Assembly: GCA_032718865.1 (NCBI GenBank)
Contig: JALUTQ010000039.1
Span: forward strand, 682,001-746,000
Length of the DNA: 64,000 bases
Direction: 5' to 3'
From: Tilletia caries
Lineage: Eukaryota; Basidiomycota; Exobasidiomycetes; Tilletiales; Tilletiaceae
Shown in pieces: positions 9,745 to 21,005 of the stretch. The number at the start of each line of letters is the position of its first letter. Within the stretch, counting starts at the first letter, position 1. The position numbers and the translations under genes were made by a program. The notes under the pieces are model-generated. The model was not told where the DNA came from, made no database searches, and saw nothing but the letters and a program-made list of their open reading frames with translations.

Positions 9745-10438
9745 AGGGGTAGTCACAAAGTCAGAAGAACCGCTTTTTGAGGGCGTCAGAGGTGGGAGTT
9801 CTGGAGCTCTATTAGTAAAACCCTCCAGAGCTATTACTCGACCAAAATCGTCTGAGTGAAAACCACCTGTGTCCAGAACTCTTCCGTCGCACCGAGCGAA
9901 GAAAAAGTGCCCCCTCTCACTCAAACCGACACAGCTCCATGAGATCTCAACATTTTCTCTTCAACCAAAGCGCAGTCTCTTCTTCGTAGAAAGCTCTACT
10001 CAGCCTCTCTTTGCTCTGGGTGTGATTTGCTTACTCTTTCTCGCGATATGTCTCGTGGAAGAGCTCGAAGACATTTTTTTCGGACGGTTTCGATGATTTT
10101 TGTTGATTCTACCAGACCTTTTCTCACTTCTCGCACCATGGCACTGAAACTTACTTAACGACCAGCTATGAAATTTCAATGGCGATATCGTGCTGCATCC
10201 AGGTATCCACTGCAGGTCCAAGTACAACGATTGGTGATGTTGTTGGGTAGCTATCGTGTATGATCTGCGGATTTTTGACCTCTCTGGGGGTGTTGCGCTA
10301 TATTAGCAAATGAATAACCACCGAAACTCTACCAGTGGTCTCTGGACCAGTTCTGACTGTCTGACTTTGGGGGCCTCAATAAGGGAGCCCAAAATGGAAG
10401 AACTCTGGAGCTTTAAAAAATACTTTGTGACTACCCCT
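9745..10438. mobile_element. 694-bp TIR element (MITE-like) in the GPI8 promoter
   Basis: The ends are perfect 17-bp inverted repeats, AGGGGTAGTCACAAAGT at 9745-9761 and its complement at 10422-10438. The trinucleotide CGA flanks both sides (9742-9744 and 10439-10441), a likely 3-bp target duplication as in PIF/Harbinger-type elements. The interior has no transposase-sized ORF, so it is non-autonomous. It ends 25 bp before the GPI8 ATG and spans most of the space between GPI8 and the split gene, so it must contain or displace GPI8 promoter sequence. Confidence 0.7.
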
Positions 10439-10463
10439 CGAGAAGGTGGCAAAGCGATCGAAC

Positions 10464-12074
10464 ATGGCTGGGACTACGCGGAGAATATCGCGAGCAAGGA
10501 GTGCACTCGTCGCCGTCCTGGTGGCACTCGCTTCCATCATCACGGTCAGTCTCCCTCTCTGCGCTCCCGCTCTCTCTCTCTCTCTCTCTCGCTCCGAAAT
10601 TGAATGTGACAGTCTTTCCGCTATATTTCCCCTACAGGCCGTCTTGCTTCCCCTCTCCATGCCATCCTACTTCATCACAGAAGCTCAGGCTCAGCAGGTA
10701 CAGGCCTTCTTCGCCGATCGAAGCTCTGCAAATGCTTCCTCACATACCAACAACTGGGCCGTCCTAGTCGGAACAAGTCGATTCTGGTTCAATTATCGAG
10801 TGAGTTATACTATCCTTCAGTCCCTTTCACATAAGTCGTAACCAGTCACTGACCAGACCGATTCCATAGCACATGTCCAACACCCTCGGCATGTACCGAA
10901 CCGTCAAGCGGCTCGGCATCCCCGACTCCAACATCATCCTCATGCTCGCCGACGACGCAGCCTGCAATCACCGGAACAAGTTCCCTGGGAACGTCTACGG
11001 CTCCTCCTCACGCACCCTCGACCTCTACGGCGACGATGTCGAGGTGGACTACCGAGACAACGAAGTCAGTGTAGAGACCTTCATTCGAGTCCTCACAGGT
11101 GAGAGACGTCTTATTCCTGCCGTTTTGAATCATTGACACACCTGCTCATCATCTTTCCACGATTCGTAGGCCGATTACCGCCGCATACACCCAAGTCGAA
11201 ACGCCTCGAATCAGACTCAAGATCGAACATCTTTCTCTACATGACTGGCCACGGCGGCGACGAGTTTCTCAAGTTCCAGGATAACGAGGAAATCTCCGCC
11301 TTCGACTTGGGTACGTTCGATCACAAGTTAGTGACTGAATCGAGGTGATGGGGGGGAACTGACCAGAGAACCAACCTTGATCCACAGCTGACGCCATCGA
11401 GCAGATGTGGGAGAAGAGGAGGTCAGTACCTTCCAGAAGGTCGAAGCCGCCGTTTCCATGGCTTGTCCACTTACACTTACGCTGACCCTGCACTTCCCTT
11501 TAGGTATAACGAACTCTTCTTCATGATCGACACCTGCCAAGCAAACACCATGTACAGCAAGATCTACAGTCCCAACGTGCTCGCCACCGGAAGCAGTGCC
11601 AAAGACCAAAACTCGTACTCGGTGAGTTGTAAGGTAGAAAGATTTGCACCAACGAGCGAGTCGTGGTACTTATGCGATTTTTCTTCTTGCGTTCCAGCAC
11701 CATTCCGACATGGACCTCGGCGTCGCAGTCATCGATCGATTCACAAACCACGTGCTCGACTACATGGAGCACATCAACAAGACGAGCGAAGCGACGATGC
11801 AAGACCTCGTGAGTAGTCTCTTTCCTTGCTCCTTTTTGCGCAAAAGAGAACTGAACGGGATAATGTCGTCTTGTATCAGTTCGACTCGTACGACGCAGAC
11901 AAGTTCGGATCGGACGCAGGTGTGCGGACGGACCTCTTCAGACGACACCCGCATGACGTCAAGATCACCGACTTCTTCGGAGGCGTCGCCCAGGTCGAGC
12001 TCACCTCGTCCCAGCCGGATTCGGGTGCTTTGAGGGACGCCGTCACTGCGGGAGGGTTAGAAATGACTTTCTGA
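10464..12074 (+). CDS. GPI8: GPI-anchor transamidase catalytic subunit (GPI8/PIG-K)
   Basis: C13-family cysteine protease that cleaves the C-terminal signal of precursor proteins and attaches the GPI anchor in the ER. Eight exons, with joins at about 10543/10638, 10800/10870, 11099/11170, 11310/11393, 11422/11505, 11622/11699 and 11808/11880. Exon 1 encodes a hydrophobic signal sequence. Landmarks in order: [18 protein letters not shown], the [10 protein letters not shown] block with the catalytic His, [15 protein letters not shown] with the catalytic Cys, and a terminal KITDFFGGV. The protein stops about 30 residues after that block. The yeast and human proteins continue into a C-terminal membrane helix, which I cannot find here. 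Intron 1 holds a (CT)n tract (10570-10590). Confidence 0.93.
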
Positions 12075-12365
12075 ACGAAGGTTCTTTACCCTCGGTGCTG
12101 GAACTCGTCATGGTAACATATCCGCCTCAACTTCAATGCAAGGACATCTGTGGAATCAATCATCGCGAGCAGCTGCCCGGCAGACTCCGAACGTATACGA
12201 CTGGCCAACGAAGGCGCACAAAGTAAATGTCATTAAGCAAGGGGTAAGAAAGCGAAGTAAAAGGAAGACGGAGTAACGAAGTCACGAATTGTCAGCGACA
12301 TAAGTCCATGATGAAAGGTCTGTAAAGGGATCTATTGAAGAATCCCTGATCCAGCCCTGTGCACT
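12075..12365. other. convergent 3' flanks of GPI8 and the shikimate dehydrogenase gene
   Basis: 291 bp between two convergent stop codons. No further gene seen. Confidence 0.5.
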
Positions 12366-13572
12366 TTACTGCTGCGACAGGTACTGGCGCCAGCACGCCT
12401 CCTCCACCGCCGCACGCGGAGCCTCATGCCCCGTCCAAATTGCGAACTGCTCACAACCCTGTTCAACCAGGATCGACAGCCCGGGAACACCCGTCCAAAG
12501 CTTCTTGTTGCCGGAGCTCACTTGTGCGGCCTCGTTCGCTTGTTGGGTGAGTTTGAGCAGGGGCGTCAGGGCGGGTTTGTCTGTGCAGGGGAAGGGAGAA
12601 GTTAGCGATAGCAAAAGAAGAACGGTGATAGTAGGGAAGATGGACTCACAAGACATGTCAATCGCCACACCCCCGGCCGGGTTGGAAAGGATGCTCAAAG
12701 GAAGCACAACCCCAGCCCCCTCACTCTCCGCACTCCCCTCCACCGCCGTCCCATCAGCAGGCACATTGCTCACAATCGCACTCGGCCTCCTCCCCTCTGC
12801 TCCAACAGCAGCAAGACTGTCCACGACTTCCACCCCCCATTCCGCCGGACACTCCGCCGCGAGCTTCTGCGCATTGCTCAGCGTGCGGTTGTACAACAGC
12901 ACATGTTTCGCCCCGAGCTTGTGCATCGCGTACAGCGCCGCCCGAGCCGAGCCGCCCGCTCCCAGCACGAGCGCGGTAAGATCGGGCGATTCGAGCTGGA
13001 GGGGGCTCAGGTGTCGTTCGCAGAGCGTCTTGATCGCAATCCAATCCGTGTTCTCGCCCTCGAGGACGACCTCTTTCTCTGGTGCGCCGACCAGATGACC
13101 GGGACGGGGAATGACAGTGTTCACTGCTCCGATCGCTTTGGCGTCCTCACTGACCAAGTCGAGCTTCTCCATGATCGCAAGCTTGTGCGGGATCGTGACA
13201 CTCAGCCCACCAAAGTCAGGCGAGCGCAGGAAGGCCTCTACCGCACCGTCGTCGATATTCTCAGTCTCGAGTCGGGAGTAGCCGTGCGGCAGTCCGAGAA
13301 GGCCAAAGCCCGTGTTGTGCAGCAGTGGGCTGAGCGAGTGGGCGATGGGGTGACCGAGCAGCGCAAATCGGCGAGCCGGGAGTTTCCCAACGCTCTGAAG
13401 CGCCTGCTGAGTCTGCACAAACGAGAGCGCATGGGCGTCCGTCGTCGAACCACTGCCGCCCACCAACTGGTGAATGACAGGCGTAAGGTGCAAATTGAGG
13501 ACCCGTGACGCCAGCGAAACCGGAGGTCATGCAGGCAGCACCCACGGCCAGGAAGCCGACAAAGGGATTCAT
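12366..13572 (-). CDS. stand-alone shikimate (quinate) dehydrogenase
   Basis: NADP-dependent reduction of 3-dehydroshikimate to shikimate, or the related quinate reaction. Visible motifs: substrate loop ALLGHPIAHSLSPLLHN, SVTIPHK with the catalytic Lys, GAVNTV, ENTDW with the catalytic Asp, the Rossmann loop LVLGAGGSARAALYA and the NRT of NADP binding. Near the end, a 75-nt intron (about 12573-12650) joins IDMS to YKPALTPLL, the usual DM-YKP motif. The start is less sure: the ATG at 13572 reaches the conserved frame if a 43-nt intron (GTCACG...ACCAG) is removed just after codon 21. Most fungi make this enzyme as the last domain of the pentafunctional AROM, so a separate copy may serve quinate metabolism. 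Confidence 0.85.
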
Positions 13573-14038
13573 GATGGCCCGGTAGGGGCCTTCTTTCTGA
13601 GCTCACAATGATGTCGAAACCTATGGCTGTGCTGGAATGGAATCGAATGAAATGAGGTGTAGACTTTGTTCGGCTTCGGCTTGCGCGTTCGACAGGATGA
13701 AAGACAGCGTCCCTGGCGGCCCGACTGCACCTGATGGTAGTTACGGAAAAAGAGATGAACATGAAAATGAGAATTGCACGTTGGTCAGATACTGTTGTCG
13801 TGCAGGCCTACATTCTCGCGCTCATCATCGTCCGAGAACCAACACAGTGAGCTTCGTTGATGCGGGTGAGTATCGCGTCGCAGTTGATACTTCGCGCTCA
13901 ATAGGAAAAACAAACATCCAACATCCTCAGACAGGCCACCGCGCCTAGCATGCATCAGGGCTATGAACAGAAGAAGAATGAGTTCATCAAACAACACTGA
14001 CTGCCGACACCATCAGCACGTTGACGCGTAAGACTTAC
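13573..14038. other. region between the shikimate dehydrogenase start and the spliced locus
   Basis: No confident gene. The minus-strand frame at 13785-13997 (short, hydrophobic start) may be the last exon of the spliced locus that follows, but I cannot join it with certainty. Confidence 0.3.
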
Positions 14039-15302
14039 CATGCTTGATTTGTACTCGAATTTGGATCAGCTGAGAGGAAAAGGTGGAGAAGAAGATCAGT
14101 TAGGAGATCGACATCCAGTAGAACAGTGAACGGTCGGGTAACTCACGACATGCGCTGATTACGTGGGAGAAGATGCCGTCGTCCCTGATGTCCTTCGAAA
14201 CCATGCCATTTGTCGGAACGCTAAACGTGATGCTCCTTTCCACAATGAGAGGACGTGCTGAAGGCAAAGCCACAGGATCCTGCGCGGAGCCGAGTAAGGG
14301 AGAATCATAGAGTCGGCATTATGCGTGGCAGAAAACGTAGGCAGGACCCATTACTCACTTGAGGTGAACGCGTAGGGTGAAAGGACCATGGTCGAAACCG
14401 GCAGCAGCCAGCTGCCAGACGGCGATGTCCACGGCCATTGCTACTGCAGACCTCTCTTCCCTGAGTGCGGTGAAGGAGACGATGAAAGGTATAAGATTCA
14501 TGACTCGCGTAGCTGTGCGTTTCAAAAGAGCGATCACACTCACATACCGATGTAGAAGCTCCAGCATCCATCTATGCTGCGTCAGACTCATGCTTGAATG
14601 CTGATCGTCGTTCAGCAGGGGTTGTGGACTGCCGACCTATGGTCAAGAAAAGGAAGAAAGAAATCAGATCAGCTTCTGACTATGACAGTAGCATGCGCAG
14701 CAAAAGAGAAGCCTCGTACTCACCCAGCGCTGTGAAGCAATCTCATGGTATGGATCCAGTCGGCCTTGAACAGCGAAGGGAGAGATCAGGCATCACGCTG
14801 CGCACTGCCTACATGGCTGCACATGCAAGCAATGGAAAAGAAAAGCGCTTAGACACGCCCGCAACAGCAAGTCAGCAACGGTATATCACAGGAGCCGAAT
14901 AGACAGCATGAACAAAAGTACACTCACATGTCCGTGCTTGCTTGTATTTGACAACGGAGAAAGACATGCTTCTGAAGGATGGTGCATCTGCGAGAACGAA
15001 AAGGAAAGTCATCAGTGACGCGCGCAGCTGAGTAGCAACCAATAACAGAGTATACTCACCATCGTTGTGTTGCCGCGCAGAGAGAGTAGGGCTGCTTCGT
15101 CCTGTGGCGCGCTTGCCGTCGATGCTCCCTGGGTCGAGGCTGTGCCTTCTGTTGTTGAGCTGGCAGGTTCAGCGGTGCCATTGGAGGGGTTGGCTTGTGC
15201 CTCATCTGCGGCGGGCTCTGGTAGGTCGCGAAGGATGAGATCAAAAATTTCCTCCCTTTTTTCAAACATTTCTCGTTTTTGCGCTTTCATATGTTGAAAC
15301 AT
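14039..15302 (-). other. spliced minus-strand locus, coding capacity unclear
   Basis: A regular row of donor and acceptor signals defines seven exon-like blocks on the minus strand: 15302-15060, 14987-14928, 14816-14724, 14636-14544, 14460-14359, 14279-14157 and 14069-14039. Introns have GTGAG, GTATG or GTAAG donors and pyrimidine-rich CAG acceptors. The first block encodes an open frame (KREEIFDLILRDLPEP, then Ala/Ser/Thr-rich). The fourth to seventh blocks can also be joined openly (for example ITFSVPTNGMVSKDIRDDG). A stop falls in the third block in every join I tried. It may be a gene with a splice pattern I misread, a decayed gene or a spliced non-coding RNA. No family recognised. Confidence 0.5.
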
Positions 15303-16030
15303 TTCCTGTTTTTCAGCATATTTCCAAACATTTCCGTATTCTCAAAAAGTTTCTCCCCTTGTTGCTCAAAGCTCTCTGAACGCTTTGCTCTGCTGTTTCA
15401 ACTGTTTTTTAATTTCCGAGAATATGAAAGTCTCATGGTTGGCCAGCCAAAAGCTTTAAGGTCTAAGACCCCGGCTATGTGGCTGGCGCTAGGAGACCAC
15501 CCAGGGTGCTGTAACCCTGGGCTGCCCCATGAGAGAGATCATAGGAGGCTAGACCCCCACCCGTACCCCATGGACCGATACCAAACCCCCCCACAATGGG
15601 AGGTATAAGGATCATATTTAAGCCCGGGCATAGATAAGGCAGGCTTCCTCAAAGGGAAGGGGGGAAATCTGAGAAGAGACTGAGATCCGGTGTCCTTATA
15701 TACCTTTAGCCTGATTGATTGCCCTTCGAGGGCCCAGCTGGACAGCTTGCTTGCCCTTCGAGCGCCCAGCTAGACAGCTTGCTTGCCCTTCGAGCGTGGT
15801 TGCGCTTCGAAGGCAAGCAAACCGTGCTTCGAAGAAGACCCTCCTACTCGTACATTCCAAGCACAGGTAGGGTCCACTCAGAGCTTAAGCTGAAATTTCG
15901 ACTGGAAGGTTCTTCGGAGAAACAGCGGAGGGGTTCAGCGTTCAGCGGAGCAGCCGAAATGAGGAAAGTACGTCGCCTTTAGCTATTGTAGAGAAGAGAT
16001 GCGACATTCACATACACACAAGAAGTCAAG
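15303..16030. other. repeat-rich intergenic stretch before the ITPase gene
   Basis: Holds a degenerate repeat of AAACATTTC units (15263-15335), a perfect hairpin (CCCAGGGT at 15500-15507 with its complement at 15514-15521), and a 32-bp tandem repeat (15721-15796). No gene seen. The hairpin region looks like a piece of an old mobile element, but I find no ends. Confidence 0.5.
15721..15796. repeat. 32-bp tandem repeat
   Basis: Two full units (15721-15752 and 15753-15784) differing at two bases, followed by the first 12 bases of a third. Each starts GCCCTTCGAG and contains CAGCT and GACAGCTTGCTT. Confidence 0.85.
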
Positions 16031-16923
16031 ATGAGCAAACGAATGCTGACCTTCGTGACTGGCAACGCGAACAAGCTGCGCGAGGTGCGCGAGATTCTCG
16101 CAGCCTCTGCCAACTTCCCGTTCGAGATCGAGTCCAAGGACCTGGATTGTGAGTGTATACGCGGTCAAGGAATCTCTTACAAATATCAATTGCCTCTACG
16201 CTGCTCACACTTGATGATGTGTTTATCGCAGTGCCCGAGGTCCAAGGCGATATCGAGGAGGTCGCCATCGCAAAGTGCAAGGCGGCAGCGAAAGCCCTGA
16301 ATGGGCCCTGCATCACGGAAGATACCGCTCTCTGCTTCAACGCACTTCACGGCCTGCCAGGCGTCTACGTCAAAGACTTCCTGAAGAAGCTGGGTCACGA
16401 AGGTGCGTTTATCCCTGTCCGTGAATCTAGTCATTTTTCGCCCTCACTTATGACCGTTTTCCGAATTCTCCCCGACAGGGTTGAACAATCTCCTTGCCGC
16501 CTATCCGGACAAGTCGGCCGAGGCCGTCTGCACCTTTGCCTACTGCGAATCCAGCTCAGCGGAACCCATCGTCTTCCAAGGTCGGACACCGGGTCAAATC
16601 GTGCCTGCGCGTGGCCCATCCAACTTCGGCTGGGATCCCGTCTTCCAACCCGACGAGAGTAACCGTCAAACGTAAGTTTACCTTCTCACAGACCGGGCAT
16701 GGGACAGAAAGGTTGACCAATGATCTACCATGCATGTGCCACAGATACGCGGAAATGGAACAAGCCGAGAAGAACAAGGTGAGCTCTATGTTCATAGTTG
16801 CCGTTCCCAGACCTCCCTGGCTGATGTCTCTTACCACTGCGCATCTCAATGCCTTCCCTCAACCAGATCTCCCACCGGTATCGCGCCTTGGAAAAGCTGC
16901 AAAAGCACCTCTCGTCGACATGA
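16031..16923 (+). CDS. HAM1: inosine triphosphate pyrophosphatase (HAM1/ITPA)
   Basis: Hydrolyses ITP, dITP and XTP to monophosphates and so keeps deaminated purines out of nucleic acids; cytosolic. Five exons. Exon 1 (16031-16149) has the family start [15 protein letters not shown]. The others give [34 protein letters not shown], then [22 protein letters not shown] and a last short exon [14 protein letters not shown]. The TGNxxK loop, the ED-T pair and the GWDP motif match the nucleotide-binding and catalytic positions of the family. Length about 190 residues, normal for the family. The joins are phase-consistent. Confidence 0.93.
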
Positions 16924-17450
16924 CGCATGTCCACTTCGACCTGCTAATAATATAGATCCGAACGATAAACGAAGTCTGTCATTCCAGTTCCGGAGCGAGA
17001 CAGGCAGGGGAGAACCGGTTTGCATCTGAAGATAAGTTTGTTAACACCTAAGATTGTACAGTGTCTTTTCGATGGGGAGACGGCGAGAGAGAGTGTGTGG
17101 CAGAGAGAGGAAAAGAGTAAAGAAGGGCTTCAATGCAGTGTGAAGCACCGGAGAATATAGAGAGCGAGGAGAGGCAGAGGGAAAGGAAGGAGCCATGCGA
17201 AGGATTACCCAAAAAGAAAGTGAATGGACAAAGTACGTGCGAGGAAGGGTAGGGAAAAGAAAGTGATCCCACCAAAAAAAGTCAGGGTGTGTAAACTAAG
17301 AGACAGGTGGTGAAGGGTTGCTCAGCGAAGAGAGCGGACGACGGGGTGTCGGCTAGAGTCAGGACGCTACCGATTCACGAGGAGTCGAAGAGGCGGCCAA
17401 GTATTAGTCTCCAGAGAGAAAGAACTCAACGTCCAGCAGGCATCGCTGGT
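16924..17450. other. convergent intergenic region
   Basis: Between the ITPase stop and the zinc transporter stop. 17060-17250 is purine-rich (GAGA-like) on the plus strand. No gene seen. Confidence 0.5.
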
Positions 17451-19646
17451 CTAGTGTTCGTGGCCGTGCTCGTGCCCCTCATGGTCATGATCAGAGGCAA
17501 CGGCAGGAGGCGACTGTGACCGAGAGGCGGCACCTGAGCCACTACCGACGGCCGTCCCCGACGCTTGCTGTTCCTGGTCTGATCGCCCGCTCGATGAGCC
17601 ACGTCGAGAGGCAGCCTTGCTGGGCGGGCAGCATGCAGCCTTGAGACAAGACGGGTCCTCGCCGCAAGCCAACAGACAGTTGCTGTCCGCCATGCTCTGT
17701 TGAGATCAAAGGTTGAGAGGGAAGATGCTGCATTGAGCAAACCATGCTTTGAGTAGATATGGATCAATATGTACGTTGACTACTCACCAACTCGCGCGCG
17801 ACCAGCGTCCCACTCTTCGTCAACAGCTGCCCATGCTCATCCCGCTGTCCAGCGACAGCCACGCCGCTTATCTTGGCAGCCTCCAGCAACCCATCAACAA
17901 ACTCGGGCTGGATTGTCGAGGAGTGGATACCCCACTGATGCAGGACTTCCCGAAGCTTAGCAGCGATGTCCATAAAGCGCTCGCTCTGGCCGGGCGAGCA
18001 ATCGACAAGCACATGCACACTGGCAACAATCTTGCTCTCGCTCAATTGCCAGATGTGCAACTCGTGAATGCTCAGCACACCGTCGACCTCGAGCATCGAA
18101 GCCTTGACGGTCTCGAGCGGTACGGTGGGAGGAACGCCTTGGAGCAAGATGAAGGACGCGCTCTTGACGAGCGGCAGGGCCGAGGAGAAGATGATAATCG
18201 TGATCAGGAAACTGATGGCAGGGTCCGTGTAGAAGCGCCAGGAGTACGAGGTAAAAGCGATGAAGACGCCCGACGCGATCACACCGATGTTGCCGAGTGC
18301 GTCGCCGAGGACGTGGAGGAAGACACCATGCATATTCATGCTGCCATCCTCGCCGCCGTGAGAATGCCCGTGCCCGCCGTGTCCGTGCCCGTCATCGTCA
18401 CCATGGTCGTGTGCATGATCGTGGCCATCGCCATTGGCGTGATCATGCGCGTGCGCCTTGTTGTGCGCGTGCGCCACGGCTGTAGCTGCCGACCCGGGCG
18501 AGACCGCATTCGCCTGAGCCTCGAGATCGCCATTTCGAGCCGAGGTCGATCCATATTCGTGCGAGTGGGCATGCGCGCGTGCACCACCGAGGAGACGCTG
18601 TGATTCCGCCTCTGTGGAGGAAGAAGCAGCGCCTGTGTTCCGACCAGACTCGTAGCCCATCTGGTGGGCCGCATTGATGACGAACGCGCGAGTTTGAGCG
18701 GGGGTGTAAGGCAGGCTGGAAACGCTGCCTTCTCTCCGGCGTGGAGGTGTGCCACTAATGTCAGTGGTGTTGGTCGCGGTGCTGCCAGCGATGGGCAGAG
18801 GCTCAGTGGAAGAGGCGGAGGGAGCGGGCAGGGTGATAGGCATAGCTGGTTTGGCTGGGCTTGCTGATCCATGGGAATGACCGTGTGAGTGGCCATGCGA
18901 GTGTCCGCCGTGGGAGTGTCCGTGATCTGCGGCAGGCAAGTTCTTGTAAGCTAGGCGCATATATGCGGACAGGATCACCTCGGCAGCGCGCACTCACCGT
19001 GGAAAAGGAACAGGCCGACGATGTTGGACGCCAATCCGAGGGAGCCAACAACGATGACCAGCTTCGGGTTCTTGACCTCTGCAAGGGGTTAGGAAAGTCA
19101 CATCAGCTCGGCTGGAGAGCTCAGGACAACGCATGGGCTTTTGTGACTTACCGCTGATGTTCACGAATCGCTCGATGGCCTCCATGAAGATGCTGAAGCA
19201 CAGGGCGAGGAGGAAGACGCCATTGATGAGAGCGCCGAGTATTTCGGCCCTTTGCCAACCGTACGAATAGCGCGGGTCCCTGTCCGAATTGGATTTGGCG
19301 GAGAGCTGTGGGAAGCAGTCAGAAGTTCAAGCTGTGAGTGGCTTGAATGTCTGAACGCGGCGGAAGCGGGGGGAAGCCCTGAGGACGAACCTTCATCGCA
19401 TACAGCGCAACCAGGAGGGACATGACATCGTTCAGCATGTGGAACGAGTCGGCGACGAGCGCCAGAGAGCCGACCGCATATCCTGAACACGGGGGGTAAA
19501 GGAGCAGAAGTTCGAGTCAGCTAAGCACCGTGCATGCAAGATACATAGCATACAGCGAGACACGAACCTGAGATGATCTCGACGAAGAAGAAGATGATGT
19601 CGATGACGAGGAGCGTGATGAGACGCGCTTCCCTTCCCCAAGCCAT
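17451..19646 (-). CDS. CDF zinc transporter, ZRC1/COT1-like
   Basis: Moves Zn2+ (possibly Co2+) out of the cytosol, usually into the vacuole, in exchange for protons. From the ATG at 19646 the exons give MAWGREARLITLLVIDIIFF (TM1), ALVADSFHMLNDV with the HxxxD metal site of TM2, YSYGWQRAEILGALINGVFL, then a long His-rich cytosolic loop. The loop has many HGHSHG and HDHAHDH units and spans about 200 residues. TM5 follows with HVLGDALGNIGVI (second HxxxD), then the C-terminal domain. The end is unusual: a Cys-rich segment (CLLACGEDPSCLKAACCPPSK) and a final GHEHGHEH tail, added by the last exon. These may bind metal too. Joins are inferred from splice signals. Confidence 0.9.
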
Positions 19647-20100
19647 TTTTGAAATGTTCTGGTGGTGTTGGAGGTGTTGTTGTGTCGTGTGTGTGGGGCG
19701 AGGCGGCGAGGGTCCAGCGTCCAGGCGAGTAGTGCGGGTCGAAGAAAGACTTCCTTGTTCAGCGATACGCGCGGCTTCCTTCTTTGCCACTTGCGGGTGT
19801 TGCCAGTCAGTCAGTCGTGGTCGTGGTGAAGAGCGATGCAGACGATGTTCTCCCTGACACTGTATAAATTTCAGGGGGCGACTGCAAGCTGGCTGGCGAA
19901 GATGAGGTCGACGAGAGAAGGGCCATGTAACAAGGTTTGCTTCCACGCCTTCCAGCTCATATTCTCCTGCCCCGTCCACCTCCTTGCTGTACCCAGCCAC
20001 CCTCTAAGCATACATGTGTGCTATACTGGAGCAGTGCGTGTGTAGACTACTGGATCAAGGACTGGACAGTTGGACCTGCCCTCGTTCCTCGCCCCTGCTA
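19647..20100. promoter_or_regulatory. upstream region of the zinc transporter
   Basis: About 450 bp between the transporter start and the MITE. The minus-strand frame stays open upstream of the ATG as far as 20000, but the sequence looks like leader, not a targeting domain. Confidence 0.4.
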
Positions 20101-21005
20101 CAGTCAAACAGGAAATGGTTGACCGTAGACCCAAAAAAAGATTTGAAGCTTCAAAGTTTCTTTTCGAAAACGCGACGCAATGAAAATGAGGCAGACCTTC
20201 CGATTTTGCTACAGAGACCATGATCAATTGATGAGACCCTCCATTAATTGGCCCTGACATCAACAGACTGTATCATCATGCTTGAATTTCCGAATGATAG
20301 ACATCGCACAAGATTTTACGGAATGCTAGCGAATGTCCAGGATACCATCTCTGCCGAGTTTCGAGGTGTTTGAAGCAGTTGTGATGGTGTGAGGTGTTTA
20401 CGGTCAAGCTGTGGATGGAAAGAGGAGGAAACTCCCTGAAGTAACCGTTGCTGCGTACCACCAACAGCAACAAAACTCAACGAGTTCTTCACCATTTTGT
20501 GCGATTCAACCTGGTAGTAGCAGCATGGTAGCTGATAATGCGCATGCTGAGCATTTCCCTAAGGTCTGTCTGGTGTTTGATGGCACTGTGTGCTACAGTT
20601 GTGGTGCAATTGCTTCTGTCTTTTCTTTTCCTCTTGCCGTTCCCTGTCTGTCCTGTCACCGTTTCACTTCCATTTTGTCCCATTTCCCTTTCCCTCTCTC
20701 TGCCTTTGCCACTCGCTCAACTCAGCTCTCTTTTTCCTGTATGATTCCCGTACTCTCTCCATCGAATCAGGTACTCTCTCGTCCTCACTGGGTACGCTGG
20801 GTAACTAGCGGTGGTGCGGTCGTTGAGAAAAAGAATCATGTCACGCGCAAGTGAAGGCAAACACAGCGTCTGTCGCAAATGTGGTTGGTCTGGTGACCAC
20901 ACGGGGGTCACCGCAAAATTAGATTTGGCCTTCGCGAAATAAATCGGAGGGCGTTGTTGGAAATTACGATGGTCAACCACGGTCAACCATTTCCTGTTTG
21001 ACTGT
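20101..21005. mobile_element. 905-bp TA-flanked MITE
   Basis: Perfect 26-bp terminal inverted repeats (20101-20126 and 20980-21005, starting CAGTCAAACAGG) lie between TA dinucleotides (20099-20100 and 21006-21007). TA duplications and CAGT-type ends are typical of the Tc1/mariner group. The interior carries no transposase-like frame; it is pyrimidine-rich from 20590 to 20760. It sits between the zinc transporter promoter and the 3' end of CDC20. Confidence 0.8.

Noticed and set aside
12903..13508. 201-codon plus-strand frame opposite shikimate dehydrogenase
   Set aside because: Antisense shadow of a conserved enzyme.
17749..18603. 284-codon plus-strand frame opposite the zinc transporter
   Set aside because: It is the complement of the His-rich loop and conserved CDF domain on the minus strand; no motif of its own.
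20411..20854. 147-codon frame inside the 905-bp MITE as a possible transposase
   Set aside because: Pyrimidine-rich low-complexity sequence with no DDE pattern or HTH; far too short.
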